Origin: Embiotoca jacksoni
Taxonomy: Eukaryota > Chordata > Actinopteri > Embiotocidae
Direction of reading: 5' to 3'
Length of the DNA: 64,000 bases
Assembly (NCBI GenBank): GCA_022577435.1
Contig: JAKOON010000012.1
Span: forward strand, 16,167,085 to 16,231,084
Shown here: piece after piece, positions 1 to 14,800 of the stretch
Layout: each line of letters opens with the position of its first letter
How positions within the stretch are numbered: position 1 is the stretch's first letter
Program-made: the position numbers and the translations under genes
The notes under the pieces: generated by a model
Told to the model about the DNA's origin: nothing
Seen by the model: the letters and a program-made list of their open reading frames with translations, nothing else
Database searches by the model: none

Positions 1-299
1 AAGAGATCCCTACCCCAGACACAGACTTTTTTCTTCGCCCTCTTCTAAAGGAATGAAGAACTAGTTCACGAAAGAACCACTGAAAGACTTTCCAACCTAA
101 CTAAAAAACAAACAATGAAAACAGGCCTATTTTCACAGCCCCTTTATTGTATCAGAGCTAAAAGTAAAGATCCCTTTAACTATCAGTAGTTGATGTGCAT
201 TAAATCTCTATTTCCTAAATGAGGGGTAGCCTGAGATGGGTGGGGGGGTCTTAAAACCTGATGTTGCTTCTCACCTGGGTCCCTTTGTTCTCCCGCCAG
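1..299 (+). other. nfatc1: nfatc1 intron (3' part)
   Basis: This is the downstream end of the intron before the first NFAT exon in the window. It ends in a pyrimidine-rich stretch and a CAG acceptor at 297-299. The poly-G run at 242-247 is the only simple-sequence feature. I see no other gene or element. Confidence 0.8.
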
Positions 300-502
300 C
301 TTTATGGCTACATGGAAAGTGAGCCGCTCACCCTGCAGCTGTTCATCGGGACCGCAGACGACCGCCTCCTGCGACCACATGCCTTCTACCAGGTCCACCG
401 CATCACTGGCAAAACCGTCTCCACCGCCAGCCATGAAGTCATGCAATCCAACACCAAAGTTCTGGAGATCCCTCTGCTGCCTGAAAATAACATGAGAGCA
501 AT
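300..502 (+). CDS. nfatc1: nfatc1 exon, Rel-homology region (N-terminal subdomain)
   Basis: This is the first of seven coding exons of an NFAT-family transcription factor visible here. NFATc proteins are cytoplasmic until calcineurin dephosphorylates them, then enter the nucleus and bind GGAAA sites, often with AP-1. The exon encodes residues 1-67 of the visible part and starts LYGYMESEPLTLQLFIGTAD, followed by DDRLLRPHAF and VHRITGKTVS. These are hallmark segments of the NFAT DNA-binding Rel-homology domain, and human NFATC1 reads HGYLENEPLMLQLFIGTADD at the same place. The acceptor CAG is at 297-299 and the donor GTGAGT begins at 503. The exon ends two bases into a codon, completed by the next exon as Ile. 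Upstream exons (calcineurin-binding region, SP repeats, start of the Rel domain) lie before the window. The call of nfatc1 rather than a paralogue rests mainly on the C-terminal exons; NFAT family membership is near certain. Confidence 0.95.
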
Positions 503-3500
503 GTGAGTGCTCTCAGACCACCACAAGATTGTACTGTCCATCTTTCCACCTTTCTCTTTCCACATTTTTATCCAGGAACTCTTACTTTAAAACATGCACA
601 CACAGAGAAACACCCTCTGTTCTCTCTTTCTACACCTTCCTCTCTGCTTTAGCTCCACAAACAGAATGCCTGATGATAGGTTATATGCAGCACACACTTC
701 TGTAGGCCTTCATATCTTAGATCTGTACTTTCATCCCAAGAGATTTTCTACCAAGGTAAAGTAAGTAATCACCACATAGACTTGCGACTTCAATCTGACC
801 AATGACTTGCAGTTGTGAGGTATACATTTTTCCTCGAGCCAAATTTCCGTCCCATGGTCCACCGGTAAAATGTGGTCTTATTCCATTAGACTTGGACAAT
901 ATATGCCAGTAAGACGAATGTATTAAAACCTCCATTCTTAACCAATAGGTTTGGTGAAAATGATACTGCATCCCAAAAGCATGATCCTGATTTTGGGGCA
1001 GTTGCTCACAGCCCTGTAGTGGTCCCCAAAGCCAAGAAAAACTTTATTCTCATACAGAACAGAACTGGTAACTGTGGTACCCATTTAGCAATAACAAAAC
1101 AGTGTCAATCAATTAGTATGAAAATAAGTAAACTAAACCAAACCTACATTTAACATTATTTATAAATGATGTTATGTAAACATTTTTTTTAAAGTATTTA
1201 GTCAAGCTGAAACAAAGTTGTTCATTCATAGCAGACATTTTGAGTCGCCATTGTAGAAAAACAACAGGTGCTACTAATAACATTAATGACAGTTCTGTTC
1301 TATTTAATTATTCCAGTAAGCCGTGACCAGCCAGCATGCACAATTCCTGAAACCAAAACAGCTCAATGGAGTTCGGCCATCACTGAATTGATTATACGCA
1401 CCTCTGTTTTATGTTTAATGTGATGTCAAAATCGGCATTGTCAACTGGTAGACAACAGAGGCAGTCTGCAGCGCTGTGATCGCATAGAAACGTCTAGATG
1501 TGGTTGTGAAGTAAAAAAAAAAAAAAGTAGCACAGTAAGTTGTCCTGCAAGACAAAGCTCATGTTAGGTAGCTACTACTTCGTTTACCACAGATCTAGGT
1601 GGCTAACGAGCTAATTTTATTTTTCTGCCAGTTAGGGTTTTGCAGTCTGCTCATTAGGAGCTAATAAACATCCAACATGTCACATAATACAATCATAAAC
1701 ATATATGAATTGAATCTCTGAAAAGGAAAGTTTGGTCAGAAACAGAGAGAAGTACTCTCTTAAAAATAATCCTGGTTAACCTTTAGAGACATTAGCATCC
1801 GTCTGCTAGGCTGAGGCATCAGACTTGGCCTCTCTTCGTCCCTCCAGACCAGCAGTAATCCAAGTGGCTGTGCTGTGCAGCGTATCCAGGCAGTAGCTCC
1901 TGTCCTGGGGCTCCCTTCAAGGCAGAGGCAGCACTGAATTTATTGGACTGGGGCCCAGATCTCCATGTTATAGATAAAACCACTGTATCTGAGCTTTGGT
2001 TACAAAAGGTCATTACCGTCTTACTGCACCACATGATGATCTTTCACCATTTCAAGTTGAACATTTTTTCATAAAAATAATTGGTAATGCATCTTTAATT
2101 TTTAGAATATAACATTTGTTTAAACGTTGGGGATTATGAAGCTATTTATGGGACATAAGACTTTCCTGACTGGACAGTGGCCTTCTTTGGTTAGGCATGA
2201 ATGATTTTAACATTCGTACAATATCATTTCCAGCAGGGCTGCAGCATCTTTTATTTTGTAGCTTACACATTTAAGGGCACCACTCACCCATTTGACTTAA
2301 TATGTCCCTTACGTTTTGATTTTTTAAAAAAATATTCAAATGGAAGTGTTTTTTCCTCATTGTCGTCATGCTAAAAGCAGAGGAGTGAAAGTCCCCTCTT
2401 TTTGATCTCAACAGATTATATAAAAGATTTTAACTGTCTGTTTCCACTGAGCTGTTAAACAGTCGCCTTGATAACGCTGCATCCATCTCTCTGCTCTCGT
2501 GCCAGCAGTCATTTGCTCGCTGTGTGGGATGCAGAGAGAGCTGTAGTCAAACTTTCAGAGAGCTTCAATCTGTCTTTCTTTCCTCTTCTCAGGAAATATG
2601 CACATAAGGCAGCTTCATTTAAAGTTAATTTTATCTAAAACTACAGTCTAATCAACAAGGTAACATTTAGAACAAGTTGTTGACAGTTATCACTATACAA
2701 GTGTTTTTAACTCACATACTGAGCATACTTAACTTCAATACTGGCAGCAAACACGATCACTAATGTGCCATTTAAATTCAACTTTAACTTGATTGGATAT
2801 GCTGTAGGCCATAAAAGGTGACTTTAAACTACTCCACTACATCTATTATCTTCTGTTTGGTTAAAGGCTGATAAGGAGTGGGTAGTCAGCATGACTGTTT
2901 ATGTTATTTTATTTCTTTATTTGAATTGTGAAAACCAAAAGTCAAGGGAAAAATGGATTGGTATAAAACCTGACATTTACCATGTTCCAGGAATAGTTCC
3001 CAAAAAGCTACCATGTAAAATAACTGAAATGCCAAACCATATCCCATTTGTATTCCCTCACTTTTTTACCAGCCACACTAGTTTTATTTAAATTCATGAA
3101 AGGCCATGCCTGCAAATGAATGCCTTTTTTCCACTAAGAAAGGGGAAACTTTACTCTTTTACCTCCCAAATTGTAAAATGAAATAAATATAGACAGACAG
3201 CTTAGAAAAGGCTCTATTGACACACGTGGCAGTGATTAACAGTGTTTTAAGCCACAATGTATGAAGTGAATGTGTGAAAGAACAGGATGGGCTTGATGTA
3301 CTCTGATAGCGAAGTGACTTACTGATGGACCCTTGTGTGGAACTGTTAAGCCACGGTGTGCTCAGGCCAGAGGGTTTCTCCAGAGGACCGTTAATTCTTG
3401 GACCACAGTGACCTTTTAAAACCGTGATGTCAAGTCAATAATGTCCAACTTTGTCTTTGATGACATGCTGGATTAATAATGACACACTCATGCTCCAGTG

Positions 3501-3860
3501 AACTTCCAGTGCATGATCTGTAACACCGGTGGGGACTTCACTGCAGGTCCTAATGCACAGCGGCTCTGCTCAGTGTCTCGGTTTAAACAGAGAAAGTCAA
3601 GAAATCAAACAGGCTCCCATTTCAAACCTTATCCTGATTTTGCGTAAAGGATACACTGTAGAAAATTTCCTGTGTAATTACAGAGTGTGTTATAAAAGGG
3701 AAAGCATAAATTGATGCCTTGTTGAAACTGTTGCTCCGTAAAAGCAAACAGGTTTGCCCTGAAACAAACAACAATAAACTTAACCTTTCCATTATCTTGT
3801 ATATGTAACGTCATCTTAGAAGTTTAAGATTACATTTCCTCCTTCCTGTCTCCACCCTAG
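503..3860 (+). other. nfatc1: nfatc1 intron, 3.4 kb
   Basis: The intron is AT-rich. It starts GTGAGTG and ends CTCCACCCTAG. It contains only short A- and T-runs (for example an A-run near 1513). The small open frames inside have no recognisable protein similarity and look like chance. No repeat family or RNA gene was recognised. Confidence 0.85.
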
Positions 3861-4033
3861 AATTGATTGTGCAGGAATCCTGAAGCTGCGTAATTCCGAC
3901 ATTGAGCTTCGCAAAGGGGAAACAGACATCGGACGTAAGAACACACGTGTGAGGCTGGTGTTTCGTGTGCACATCAACCAGCCCAACGGCCGGACGGTGT
4001 CCCTCCAGGCTTCCTCCAACCCTATCGAATGCT
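3861..4033 (+). CDS. nfatc1: nfatc1 exon, end of Rel-homology N-terminal subdomain
   Basis: This exon encodes visible residues 68-125. It includes IDCAGILKLRNSDIELRKGE, TDIGRKNTRVRLVFRVHI and the closing NPIEC, almost identical to vertebrate NFATc1. The segment completes the DNA-contacting N-terminal Rel subdomain and leads into the linker before the IPT domain. The acceptor is CCTAG at 3856-3860 and the donor GTAAGT begins at 4034. The first base completes the split Ile codon and the last base begins a Ser codon. A long (CA)n tract begins only about 16 bases beyond the donor, which is unusual and might influence splicing. Confidence 0.95.
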
Positions 4034-5128
<1,095 letters not shown>

Positions 5129-5269
5129 CTCAGCGCTCAGCTCAGGAGCTTCCCTTGGTGGAGAAGCAAAGCATGGACAGTTACCCAGCCACCGGAGGCA
5201 AAATGATGCTTCTCAGCGGTCTCAACTTCCTCCCTGAGTCCAAGGTGGTGTTCGTGGAGAAGGCCCAAG
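5129..5269 (+). CDS. nfatc1: nfatc1 exon, start of IPT/TIG domain
   Basis: This exon encodes visible residues 126-172. It starts (S)QRSAQELPLVEKQSMDSYPA and continues GGKMMLLSGLNFLPESKVVF and VEKAQ. It opens the IPT/TIG (Rel-homology C-terminal) immunoglobulin-like domain, which mediates dimer contacts and DNA backbone binding in NFAT and NF-kB proteins. The QRSAQELPLVEKQS string matches human NFATC1, and Gly-Gly-Lys followed by LSG is the usual IPT beta-strand signature. The acceptor is ATTAG at 5124-5128 and the donor GTGAGC begins at 5270. The final G begins the Asp codon of DGHH in the next exon. The frame is intact. Confidence 0.95.
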
Positions 5270-7789
5270 GTGAGCTGCAGACCTCCACACTGTGTTTACT
5301 GTCCTTCAATTTCCTTTCCTAATATCTCTTTCTAATGTCTCTCTCCTCTCTCTTCCTCAGTTGCGTTCTCTCTGTCTCTCCTCCCGTCAAAATAGACCAA
5401 GACTTGCCAGCGAGCCACATGTGGTGTGCATTAAGCCACTATATTTTTAACCAAAGCATATTTACATTTGCTGAAGTTTCCATTGCCTGTTCACTGGTGC
5501 TCGCCACAAGTTAAGGAATGAATCACAACCAGAGCATGTGCAACGTCGCTTTCTCTCACTTTCCTCCTCTCCCTCGCTGTCCCTCCCTCCCTCCCTGACT
5601 CTCCTGCTTCTGACAGTTAACCCTCTCACTCACTCACTTTCACTAGCTCTCTCTTCCACCATTTCTACCGGACGTTCACGCTGCCTGTCATCGGCACAGT
5701 TAATAAGAGGCTATAACTTAATTTGTTCAGATTTTTTTTAGCCGTGTGTTTCCTCCCTGTGTGGGTGGAAGCAACGGTGAAAAAAACCTCTGATCAAGTT
5801 CACAGATTGACTGATTATTGTGATCATTTCCTCGATTGCACCCACTAAATCAGAGCAAAGGTCGAGCACAGTCGGACCGTCGAAGTCTATTCAAACACGA
5901 TGTGGCTGCTGATGAGCAGCAAGTAAGGAAAGACGAGGGAGGAAAATAAAGACTGTCACACATATCTGACGATAGTATCTGCCAATAGATTAATAATGTA
6001 CTTAAAAATACTCACCTCTTTTTTTCCCCTTCCCAGACCCTAATTCTTAAAAAAAACATAAACACAAAAGATAACCGTAAGAACTGAATCCAACTTCCAT
6101 GGGCTGAGTGCAACTGGATTATAAGACAAAAAGTAAAAAAAAAAATAGAGAAACTTCCCAATCAGACCGTCAGACCTTTTTTGTCCACAACATTTATGGA
6201 TGCTTTCACACCTTCACTCTTAAGTTCGGTCTCAACCAAAATAGCAGGAATGAAAGGTGCCTCAGACCAAAGGATCAAACATGGTCCATCAAAAAAGAGG
6301 TGCTCTCGGTTCGGATCAAAATTAATCTTTTTATTTTCATTTCATTTGCAGTGTGAAAACAGTTTCAGGATGGTTCAGACTTTCGGAAGAATAACATAAA
6401 ATTGAGAAGAAAAATGTTTTAAATTGTGGTCACTATTTATCTGTAATTTGGTTCGACAAAGCGATCAAAGCTCAGTTGGAAAAAGGCATAGAAATGCCAA
6501 AACTTATGACCTATTATATTTTTGGAGAAGAAAATAAGTGATCGCAACAAAAGGAATTATTCATTTTTCTCAATTCAAACCAAGAAGGGCACCAGTTAAA
6601 TTGACAACAAGCCAGCATGGATGCAAGCCTTCTACAAACAAATCAATGTTAAGTATAGTGACGCAAGTATGTCATACTAAGTGCATTACTGCATTCACAA
6701 AAGTGAAACATAACAAACTGGATCAAATGTAACAAAAACCTGAACCTTGGTTTGGACTTCCAGGTGTAAAAACACCCTAGAAATTACTGACTAAAACATT
6801 TATTCTACCATATACTGCTGGAGAAATCAGAATAAATTACAATTAAATAGTCAATCTTACTTCTATTTGAAACAATGTTAACTAATTTAAACACATGTAA
6901 ATTCACCAACTATTTTAATTTTGATCACCAGGGTTGCATCAAATCAAATCATGGAAAATGTAATTAAGTCATCGTAATATGTGCAGTCGAAAAGACAATG
7001 GGATATTTCACATCTCCCCACTCACATTTGAATTGGTTACTGGCAACCATTTAATTTTTGGATGCACCGAAAGTCCTCTGATAATGAATCAAAAGAATCT
7101 TGATCAGAAAGTAACAACAGTTTAGAAAACTCCTTCACGTTTGAATCATGTATCACGGGTTCAAAAAAGATCAAAAAACGGAATCACTTTGGCAGGAGAA
7201 TATATTGTTACTCTTCTCTACTTTGATGTCTCCGTACCTCGCCTCACCCTGTTTGAACGGTCTACTGTGAAGCACATTAGGGGTTAAGGATGCAGCAGCA
7301 GCGAGGGGGAGGCTGGATGAACTTGGTGATACGGGGTGTCCCTCCTCCTGGTTTCACTTAGTCATGGAGGGGGATCCCCTGGAGAGGAAAGCCCATACAT
7401 ACACAACACCTTTGCCTCTCCACCCCCTGATATCTCAGACTCCTGACCCCTGCTCAGTTGTATTTCCCTCCCTTCGCCCACTCTTCCTACCTTAATCCTC
7501 TGTTTCCTCCTTTCTCTCTATTTTTCACTCCCTGATCCTCATCGTTTTTCTTACCTCTATCCTCGATACCCGCTAAAGACATTAGTCGGCGTGGAGCTCT
7601 GCACTAGCGGGATCCCCACACTCGGGCCTGCCATTGACATTTCAGTGGTTTGTTTTCCGTCTCTGTGGTGTCGAGAAGGAGAGAGAGGAAGATCGAAAGA
7701 GAGGCTGTCCGTCTGCTACTTAGTCTGCTTTCATGTAAACTTTAATGACCCACCACTTCCAGGGTCTCCTAAGTCAAAAAACCCATTAC

Positions 7790-7791
<2 letters not shown>

Positions 7792-7871
<80 letters not shown>
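7792..7871 (+). repeat. (CA)n microsatellite
   Basis: About 80 bases of uninterrupted CA dinucleotide repeat inside an nfatc1 intron. The adjacent aacacacatgcacgcaca is a degenerate continuation. Confidence 0.97.
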
Positions 7872-7874
<3 letters not shown>

Positions 7875-10198
7875 AAACACACATGCACGCACAGGAACGC
7901 ACACATCACTCACTAATGGCAACTATGTATGAACGAGTATGAGTGTGGAAAAGTACTTATGTCCCAAATATACTGCAAACTATTGTCTTTTGGCATTTTA
8001 ATCAGAGAATCCTGCTGTTTCATGATGGTCCTCAGTCTAAAGATTTCTCTGATTGTTGATTTAGAAGGACCAAACTGGGATGAAGAAAAAAAAGAAACCA
8101 ATAAAATGATAATTATATTACAGATTTATTCTATAACTTTGGTTTTATTTTCCTCTGGAAAAGTTCATGACTAAACGCACCCATGAAATACAGAGCATCG
8201 CACCGCAATAATTACTAGTCGCAGACATGTGCTTACACACACAGTAGGACACACATGCGCACGAACAGCCGAGCTCTTTGTACGGCACAACACCAATCAC
8301 TGCATTTGCCACAGTGGTGACAGCCATTACTGCCGCTGCCATCAAAGGTCAGGACAGCTGCTCACTTTCCAAAATTGACTCTAATAAACACCTTCCAGAA
8401 AATTCCACAAATCCTAAAGAGCAACAGACGGGTTTTTTTGAGACTCCCCATCCAACCCGTGTGAATAATTATTTACAGCTGAAATCATCCGAGTTGAGTC
8501 AGGGGAAGATCACACACAGCACAAAGGCCTATTAGCGCAAATGAGACAGCTATAAATCATAAATACATGCACTTCTCGAACTGTTTCCATTTGCACTATA
8601 TTTCTTTTCACAGATGTTGCTGCTTTTAGAGCAAACATATGTATATGGCTGTATTTGATTTGTCTGCTGTGAAACCAACAAAATTAGATATCAATTAATT
8701 ACCGAGCTCTTAAATAATGTATGCTGTCAACATTTGAGAGAATTTCCCATTAAAAAAGTCCTGTTAAAATTGAGAACACAGACACAGATATGTGTTAAAA
8801 AAAATGTCCCCTTGGGGATTAATAAAGTAACTACCTAACAGACGCACAAAAACATGCGCTAGTCCTTGACTGGAGTCTGTGACACTATCCTAAAAGTGAG
8901 GAAATAATGACGCAAAACATCAAGTAACATGAATCGTAGATCAGTGAAAATTATATTTACAATTTCAAGGCCAAAAGTAAATAATAAACCTGTTTACATA
9001 TTTGTGTTGTTAAATAAGGTTGACTTTATAAGATAATACAGTAGTGTGCTGAAATATAATACAAATGAAGGGCAGTCGCTTCAGTCTGTGAGGGACAATT
9101 AATAAATCTATTTTTTAGGAACATAGACAAATAGAAGACATGCATGTGTTTATCTTAACCTGCCGTAATGTTAAATCATACTTTCACTGTGTTTATCTAC
9201 TTCCAGCTTCCCCCCCTTCTCCCTGTGTTGTTTTGATTGTCTGTCTATTCCCCCCCGAGACGTCCCCCAGTATCAAATGAGCAGAGCTCGTCGCTGTAGC
9301 CACAGCGGGAAACCTTAATGCGCCTTGAAAAATAATTACTTCTACTTTTTAAATGCCACGTCCATCCCCACTGCTCCACTTCATCACCCTCAGGATAACT
9401 GATGCAAACTCTGTGCATCCACTGCGTGTGTGTGTTTGTTGTTGTGTGTGTACCCACTGTGGCTGCTAGCCCGCGGGCCTGTTTGCGTTGTTCAGTAGGA
9501 AGTGTTTTCAGTGAGTCATCCACAAAGGATTCCCTGTAGAGGGGTGAAACGGAAAAGACAAGACCCTCAAATTATAGATGGAGAGATGAGGAAGAGGAGA
9601 GGAAGACTTTCTTAGAAATTCTGCTTGTGGCCTTGTGAGAAATCTGAGCATAGAAATTGTCGTGCATTCTAACCTAATGTTGACTCTGGTTTAATGAATG
9701 AAAGCTAAGTGTAGAATCAATTTTCACTCATCCCCAAAAAAGGTTTGATTTATTTCATGTGACTTTCATAGAACGCAATTTATTCCATCATTGGATTAAT
9801 CAACATCCTCGTGCTTTTTTAGACCACACATAGTAGAGAGAGCAAGCCAATCAGTCTGTAGCGAGATAATGATAGACTGAAGAAACCCTGATTCCATATT
9901 TTTGTTTCTGTTGCAGTCTCAGCATTCTTTCAACAGTAATTATTCAGACGAGTATCTAAAGTAAAGAATGTCCTCATGGCAGAGCCGCAATGAGGGCAAA
10001 CTTTCCATCTTCTTTTGTATTGTTGTGCTCGGTTCAATTTGTCTGGTATTTTCATTCTGTCTATGTGTTTTCTGTCAGTTTTTTGGTTTGCCCAAACCGC
10101 TCCTTTGGCACGGGAGTAGGAAGACATACCTGTCGCACCTATTGCAGTGTGTGTTCTGGCTTGCCCTGCTTTCCGTCCATGGAATGAGTGCTGGAGGC

Positions 10199-10307
<109 letters not shown>

Positions 10308-11248
10308 GGGGAAAGCCTACACTCTGACTCAGAGGGGAGGTAAGGGAATTCCCTGGTGAGCTGGATAGTTTTTACATCTGGTCAGATTGGAGCGTTGCCT
10401 GGAGCTCAGCATCACCACACAGCCTGGTCTGCAGTGGGGAGAGTGGGGAGAGGGCTGCGGAGAGACTTCAGAGCTATAGTATCATCTGTAACATCAGGAC
10501 AGTATAGTCCACTACAACACTCCGAGGCTATTGTTCTTGTCGTGTGAAGACTCCTCAGCTGAAATGTTTGGATATTCTTACCTTCCTGGTTTGCGGAGGC
10601 ACGGCCTTGCAGACGATGATCTGACCTGTTAGAGTTCATTCACAGACTGTTTACACTCCGTTGAACGCTTCTACCTCGGGCAAGTCTAAACACCAGACAG
10701 ACTGGTCGATGTGTTGCACTTCTAGCGGTTTGTCTAGACTGTCCTCTGCCTTTAGGCGAGGATAACCTTGATCATGTTGGTTCATGGTTTTGGCACTGTG
10801 GCAGGATAAGGTCGACCTCCACCCTTGCTTCAGGCTAGATATTTGAGAAATTATGGTCTCATTAGAGTGGCACACAGTAATATTTCCAAATCAATCATGA
10901 TTTATAACTGTTATAGGAGATTAACCACTCATCCTCCTATGCTCAAATGAAGGCATTGCACACCTAAAGTCGTGCCTGTTATTAGAAAAGGGGTCAACAG
11001 GGCAAATAGAAGAGCGAACCATAACACACAGTACTGGTAGAGGTGACATCAGTTCGGCTGTATATTCAAACCTACAGTATCAGATTCAGTTACAGTGTAA
11101 AGCAACTGAAAGCCTCTCACTCTTCAACTTTCTGATTCTTTAGAATGTGAATTGTTCTAATGGTTTAGTGATTGAGTGGGCAGTCCACCATTTTGGATGC
11201 AAATTGTGTAAGAAAGCAAGACATATGCTCCTACTAAGAAATCCGTTA

Positions 11249-11825
11249 GACCTTGTTCAGTCTGCCAGCCCAAATACATTTTGTCCATATCGAAATGTAT
11301 CCCGATTGATTTTTAAAAGTCTGAACACTAAAAAAAAAAACACGTGAAATAAGTTTCTGCAAACCAGATCCAAAACACATTTGGAGATTGTTTGTAAAGC
11401 AATTCCAATCGAATTTCGACAGATGCGTCTCGGCGCACTCCGCTGGCTCAGAACCGTTTTCTTGCGTCCCTCTTAACACGACACACAGTGACAACGTCAT
11501 TTTCAGAGTGAGCAGAATCTATGCTACCGCTAGCAGAGCGCTATCAGAGAATGGAGATGTTGGCGCTATGAAAGACATTGAGAACAACAGTCCGTGGACA
11601 GATGCTGAAGTACATTTTCTGCTGGCACTTCGCTTCCACGTTGGAAAGCCGCGACACCAGCGTAGCTATGCATACGTTGTTACCACAGCAACCCATGCAA
11701 ATACATTGGTGATGTCTGGGCAAACCAAATCCGATCTGCTCACTTGCAAATAACAGTGCGGACCGTCTGTCCTAAAGATCTGATTTGAGAAACAATTCTG
11801 ATTTGCCTGCAGTCTGAACAAAGCC
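11249..11825 (+). mobile_element. PIF/Harbinger-like DNA transposon relic with Myb-like ORF fragment
   Basis: A 577 bp block has inverted ends. The left end begins GACCTTGTTCAGTCTGC. The reverse complement of the right end begins GGCTTTGTTCAGACTGC, matching at 14 of 17 positions. Both sides are flanked by TTA (11246-11248 and 11826-11828), and TWA target duplications are typical of PIF/Harbinger elements. Inside, the open frame 11388-11753 (121 codons) contains ENNSPWTDAEVHFLLAL, with W codon at 11595. This resembles the start of the Myb/SANT-like proteins that Harbinger transposons encode beside their transposase. The frame ends soon afterwards, so this is probably a dead internal-deletion copy. 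No transposase catalytic domain is present. The family assignment is inferred from the ends, target duplication and motif, not from a database match. Confidence 0.6.
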
Positions 11826-14800
11826 TTAGATCGTACCAGGAAGATGTCTAGATTGTCCTGCAGCGTCCACCTTCTCTTCAGACTTGTGTCTGAACACGTC
11901 ATAGCCAGATATACCTTTCATATCAGTGAGAGACGATTGCCCTTTCTGGGGCAGGTCTGAAATTGTTTTGCCTCCTATATGATAAGAGTGATATACCCTG
12001 GTGAAATGTGGCTCAATGTGTCCCATTTAGCTTTAAGCTTTTAAAAAGATACCCCCAAAAAGTCTGTACCTGCACTCCTCTTCACCATATGTTCAGTTTG
12101 AGAGTTTGTAAGTACAAGTCTTGCACTGACTCTGGCAACACGCCACTGACAGCAACCGGTTTTAATGTGTTCCTTGTGAACGCGAGGCATTCTACAAATA
12201 TTATAATGTACAAGTGTGGAGGATCCTCCGGCCATTATCCTGAATCTTTAGATCCTCTTCAGACTCAATGCCACACAGCTGGACTTGTGATAAAAGGATG
12301 AAATTTCACTCTACTGACCGTCATCCCCCTCAGCCTGCGCCTCCGCAGGTCAAGTCGGCTCACGCTTTCCCTGTTATACACAAAGAATAACTCACTTCCT
12401 GACCATAAACCCATCATAAATCTGCTGCCAAGTCATCATTTATACGGAAGCCTCTCGATCCGAAGCAGACCCACATTTTTCCAATTTCACCAGGTTTCAG
12501 ATTGGCAGCAGCCAGGTGCTTGAGAGGGGAAAGCAGCTGTACCTTCAGGATCAGTCCTGGTGGGAATCCCTTTGGCCTCTCGGCTCTATTGCGCCTCATT
12601 GGACAACAAGGTTATTGCTGTGAAAATGTGTGTTAAATTACTTAATCATTTGCATTCAAGGTAGCAGCAGCAGAGGGGTAATAAAACAGAAAATAAAGTT
12701 GACGTGTAAACAGGAAAGAGAGAAAAATACTCCTGAAAAATCATCTCTGGAAAGCAGACTGTTCCAAAATATGTCTGGTTTGTTTCACAAGACAACCTCC
12801 ACAATTAAGAATATGAATCATATTTTCCATTATGAAAAATACTGCAGTGAACTTTCTCTGGTCAGTGGAAGCTGCTGTGCACTACACAACGCTTTTTAGG
12901 AGGAATAATCATCTCTGGCTGTCAGTGTAAAACAAGAAAGAGCCAAAGCCTTTAAGTTCATTGTGAGGTCAAATATATCACTTAGTCAGCTATGTGGAGC
13001 TCCAGATTTGGAAAGTAGAAATAAAACCCAAGAAAAATTATTGCCTAAAAATTAGAGCTGCTGCATGAAACAGTCGTTTGCCATTTGAGGAGGTGGAGCT
13101 TCAAGTCTCTACATATTATTATTAACTGTAGCCAATGAAAATATTATAAACAAGGGGATTTGTTTATTTTTTGAGTACAAGATTTACTATAACAGCAACA
13201 CTTGCCAGGTTTGTCACCAGGCACACAACATTTTGTGTTGTCAAGAAGTGAAAGAGGCCATGACTCGGAGAAGCCTCACCCTCCATGCGGTCTCATTGCC
13301 TGATGAATAAGTGCGTTGTCCTGCTCGTCTGGTGTTTGTGGATCTCATTTGCTCAAGTGAGTCATGTAGAGCAACAGACAGACTGTCGGTTTACCTTTGA
13401 GCAGAAAGCCTAAAAATAAATGCGTGCTTGTATTTGTCGGTGTGCCTGCACGTGTCCATTCATCCGTGTTTAACGGTGATGGGATTTTACCAAGACTTCT
13501 CCAGATACAGCTCCTATATGACGCCTATTGTTTTCTGCTTCCCCCTCTTATAATTCAAGTTGAAGGCTAAAACAAAAGTAAAGGATACTGTGGCTTGCGT
13601 GTGTGCATGTGCGTGCGTTACGCGTGGGCGGAGGTGGAGGAGGTGTTGTCGGGAACAGAAGCGTTTTGCAGATGTTGCAGGGAAGAAGGAGCGAGCGGAA
13701 AGTTCTGTGGTTATCAGTCGTACGGTGCTCTCTGACACGCAGAGGTATGCCACAGGTGGCCGCGTCCCAGTTCGATTTTACATTTAGTTTTACTGAGTCG
13801 GAGTGAAAGGTTTGCTGGAACAAAGTGTTTTAGAGGTCTAAAAGGTGAGAGAAAAAGATCAAGAGGACGCTAGAGAGAAACAGAGGAGGAAAAGTTAGAA
13901 AAACACGGTAGAGGTTGGGGTTGACGTCGTAGTCTAAGGTTCCCCTCTTGGAGTGTCTCCCAGAGCGGAGGTGGGTGAGATTCCCTCTTGGTTCCCCGAG
14001 ACGTAACATGAGGAACGCTCATCCCTGTCTGTCTCTGTCTCTCTCCTTTTCTCTGACCTTCTCTCTGTCTGTGCTCCCTCTAATTGCCCTTCCATACTCT
14101 TTTCAACTCCGCAGCTTTACGTGTGCCTCGTTCTTTTGTTGCATCTCAATCGCCTGCCATGTGCACAGGATCATAGCCATGGTCGTTAGAGGCATATCCC
14201 TGCTACTATCCCCAGCCGTCCACTTCATCTCCATCACGGCGAGGCACATTTCTCCATATGCAACTCTTATTTCCCCCAGTTCAGATAGAAAGCCCTTATC
14301 TGATCGCCGCACCGTCTGTTTTTCTCCTCCCCTCTGTTTTAATACGACCATTTTGGGAAGATATATCTACTGATGTTCACTCTGAATAATAAAGCTGACC
14401 ACCCGCCCCCACCACCACATCTCACAAATAATAAGCCAACCGTGACTGGAATCCTTTTTTCTTTCACTCACCGCATGATGTGAAAAACATTGTACTTGGG
14501 GAGAAAAAAACTAAATAAGGGTTTTACATCTGCCAGAGCTGCAGGACTTCTGCTCTTTGGAAACTGACTGATTATCTTATCTGGTGGCTTCCTCTCTTGA
14601 AGCCTGTTTCAGCAGCAGCTTTACCACTGTGTTCATACTGTAAGCTGCTGCTCACACCCACTAAAATATAGTAGCCGTGCCACAGTGCCCATGCCATTGG
14701 CTCACATGGTGTGCCACTGACACAAAGGCTGTTCTGTGTCACTTCTATTTCAGACAGCCGTAATGACTCATCGGTTCTGAAGAAAAAAAAGAAAAAAAAA

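Noticed and set aside
8800..8835. Possible LINE/SINE 3' tail (cttggggattaataaagtaa)
   Set aside because: The match to remembered fish retroposon tails is too short and no body of an element is visible upstream, so it was not listed as a feature.
13948..14373. A 141-codon open frame in the 10.3 kb intron
   Set aside because: The translation is low-complexity Ser/Leu-rich from a pyrimidine-rich stretch and resembles no family I know.
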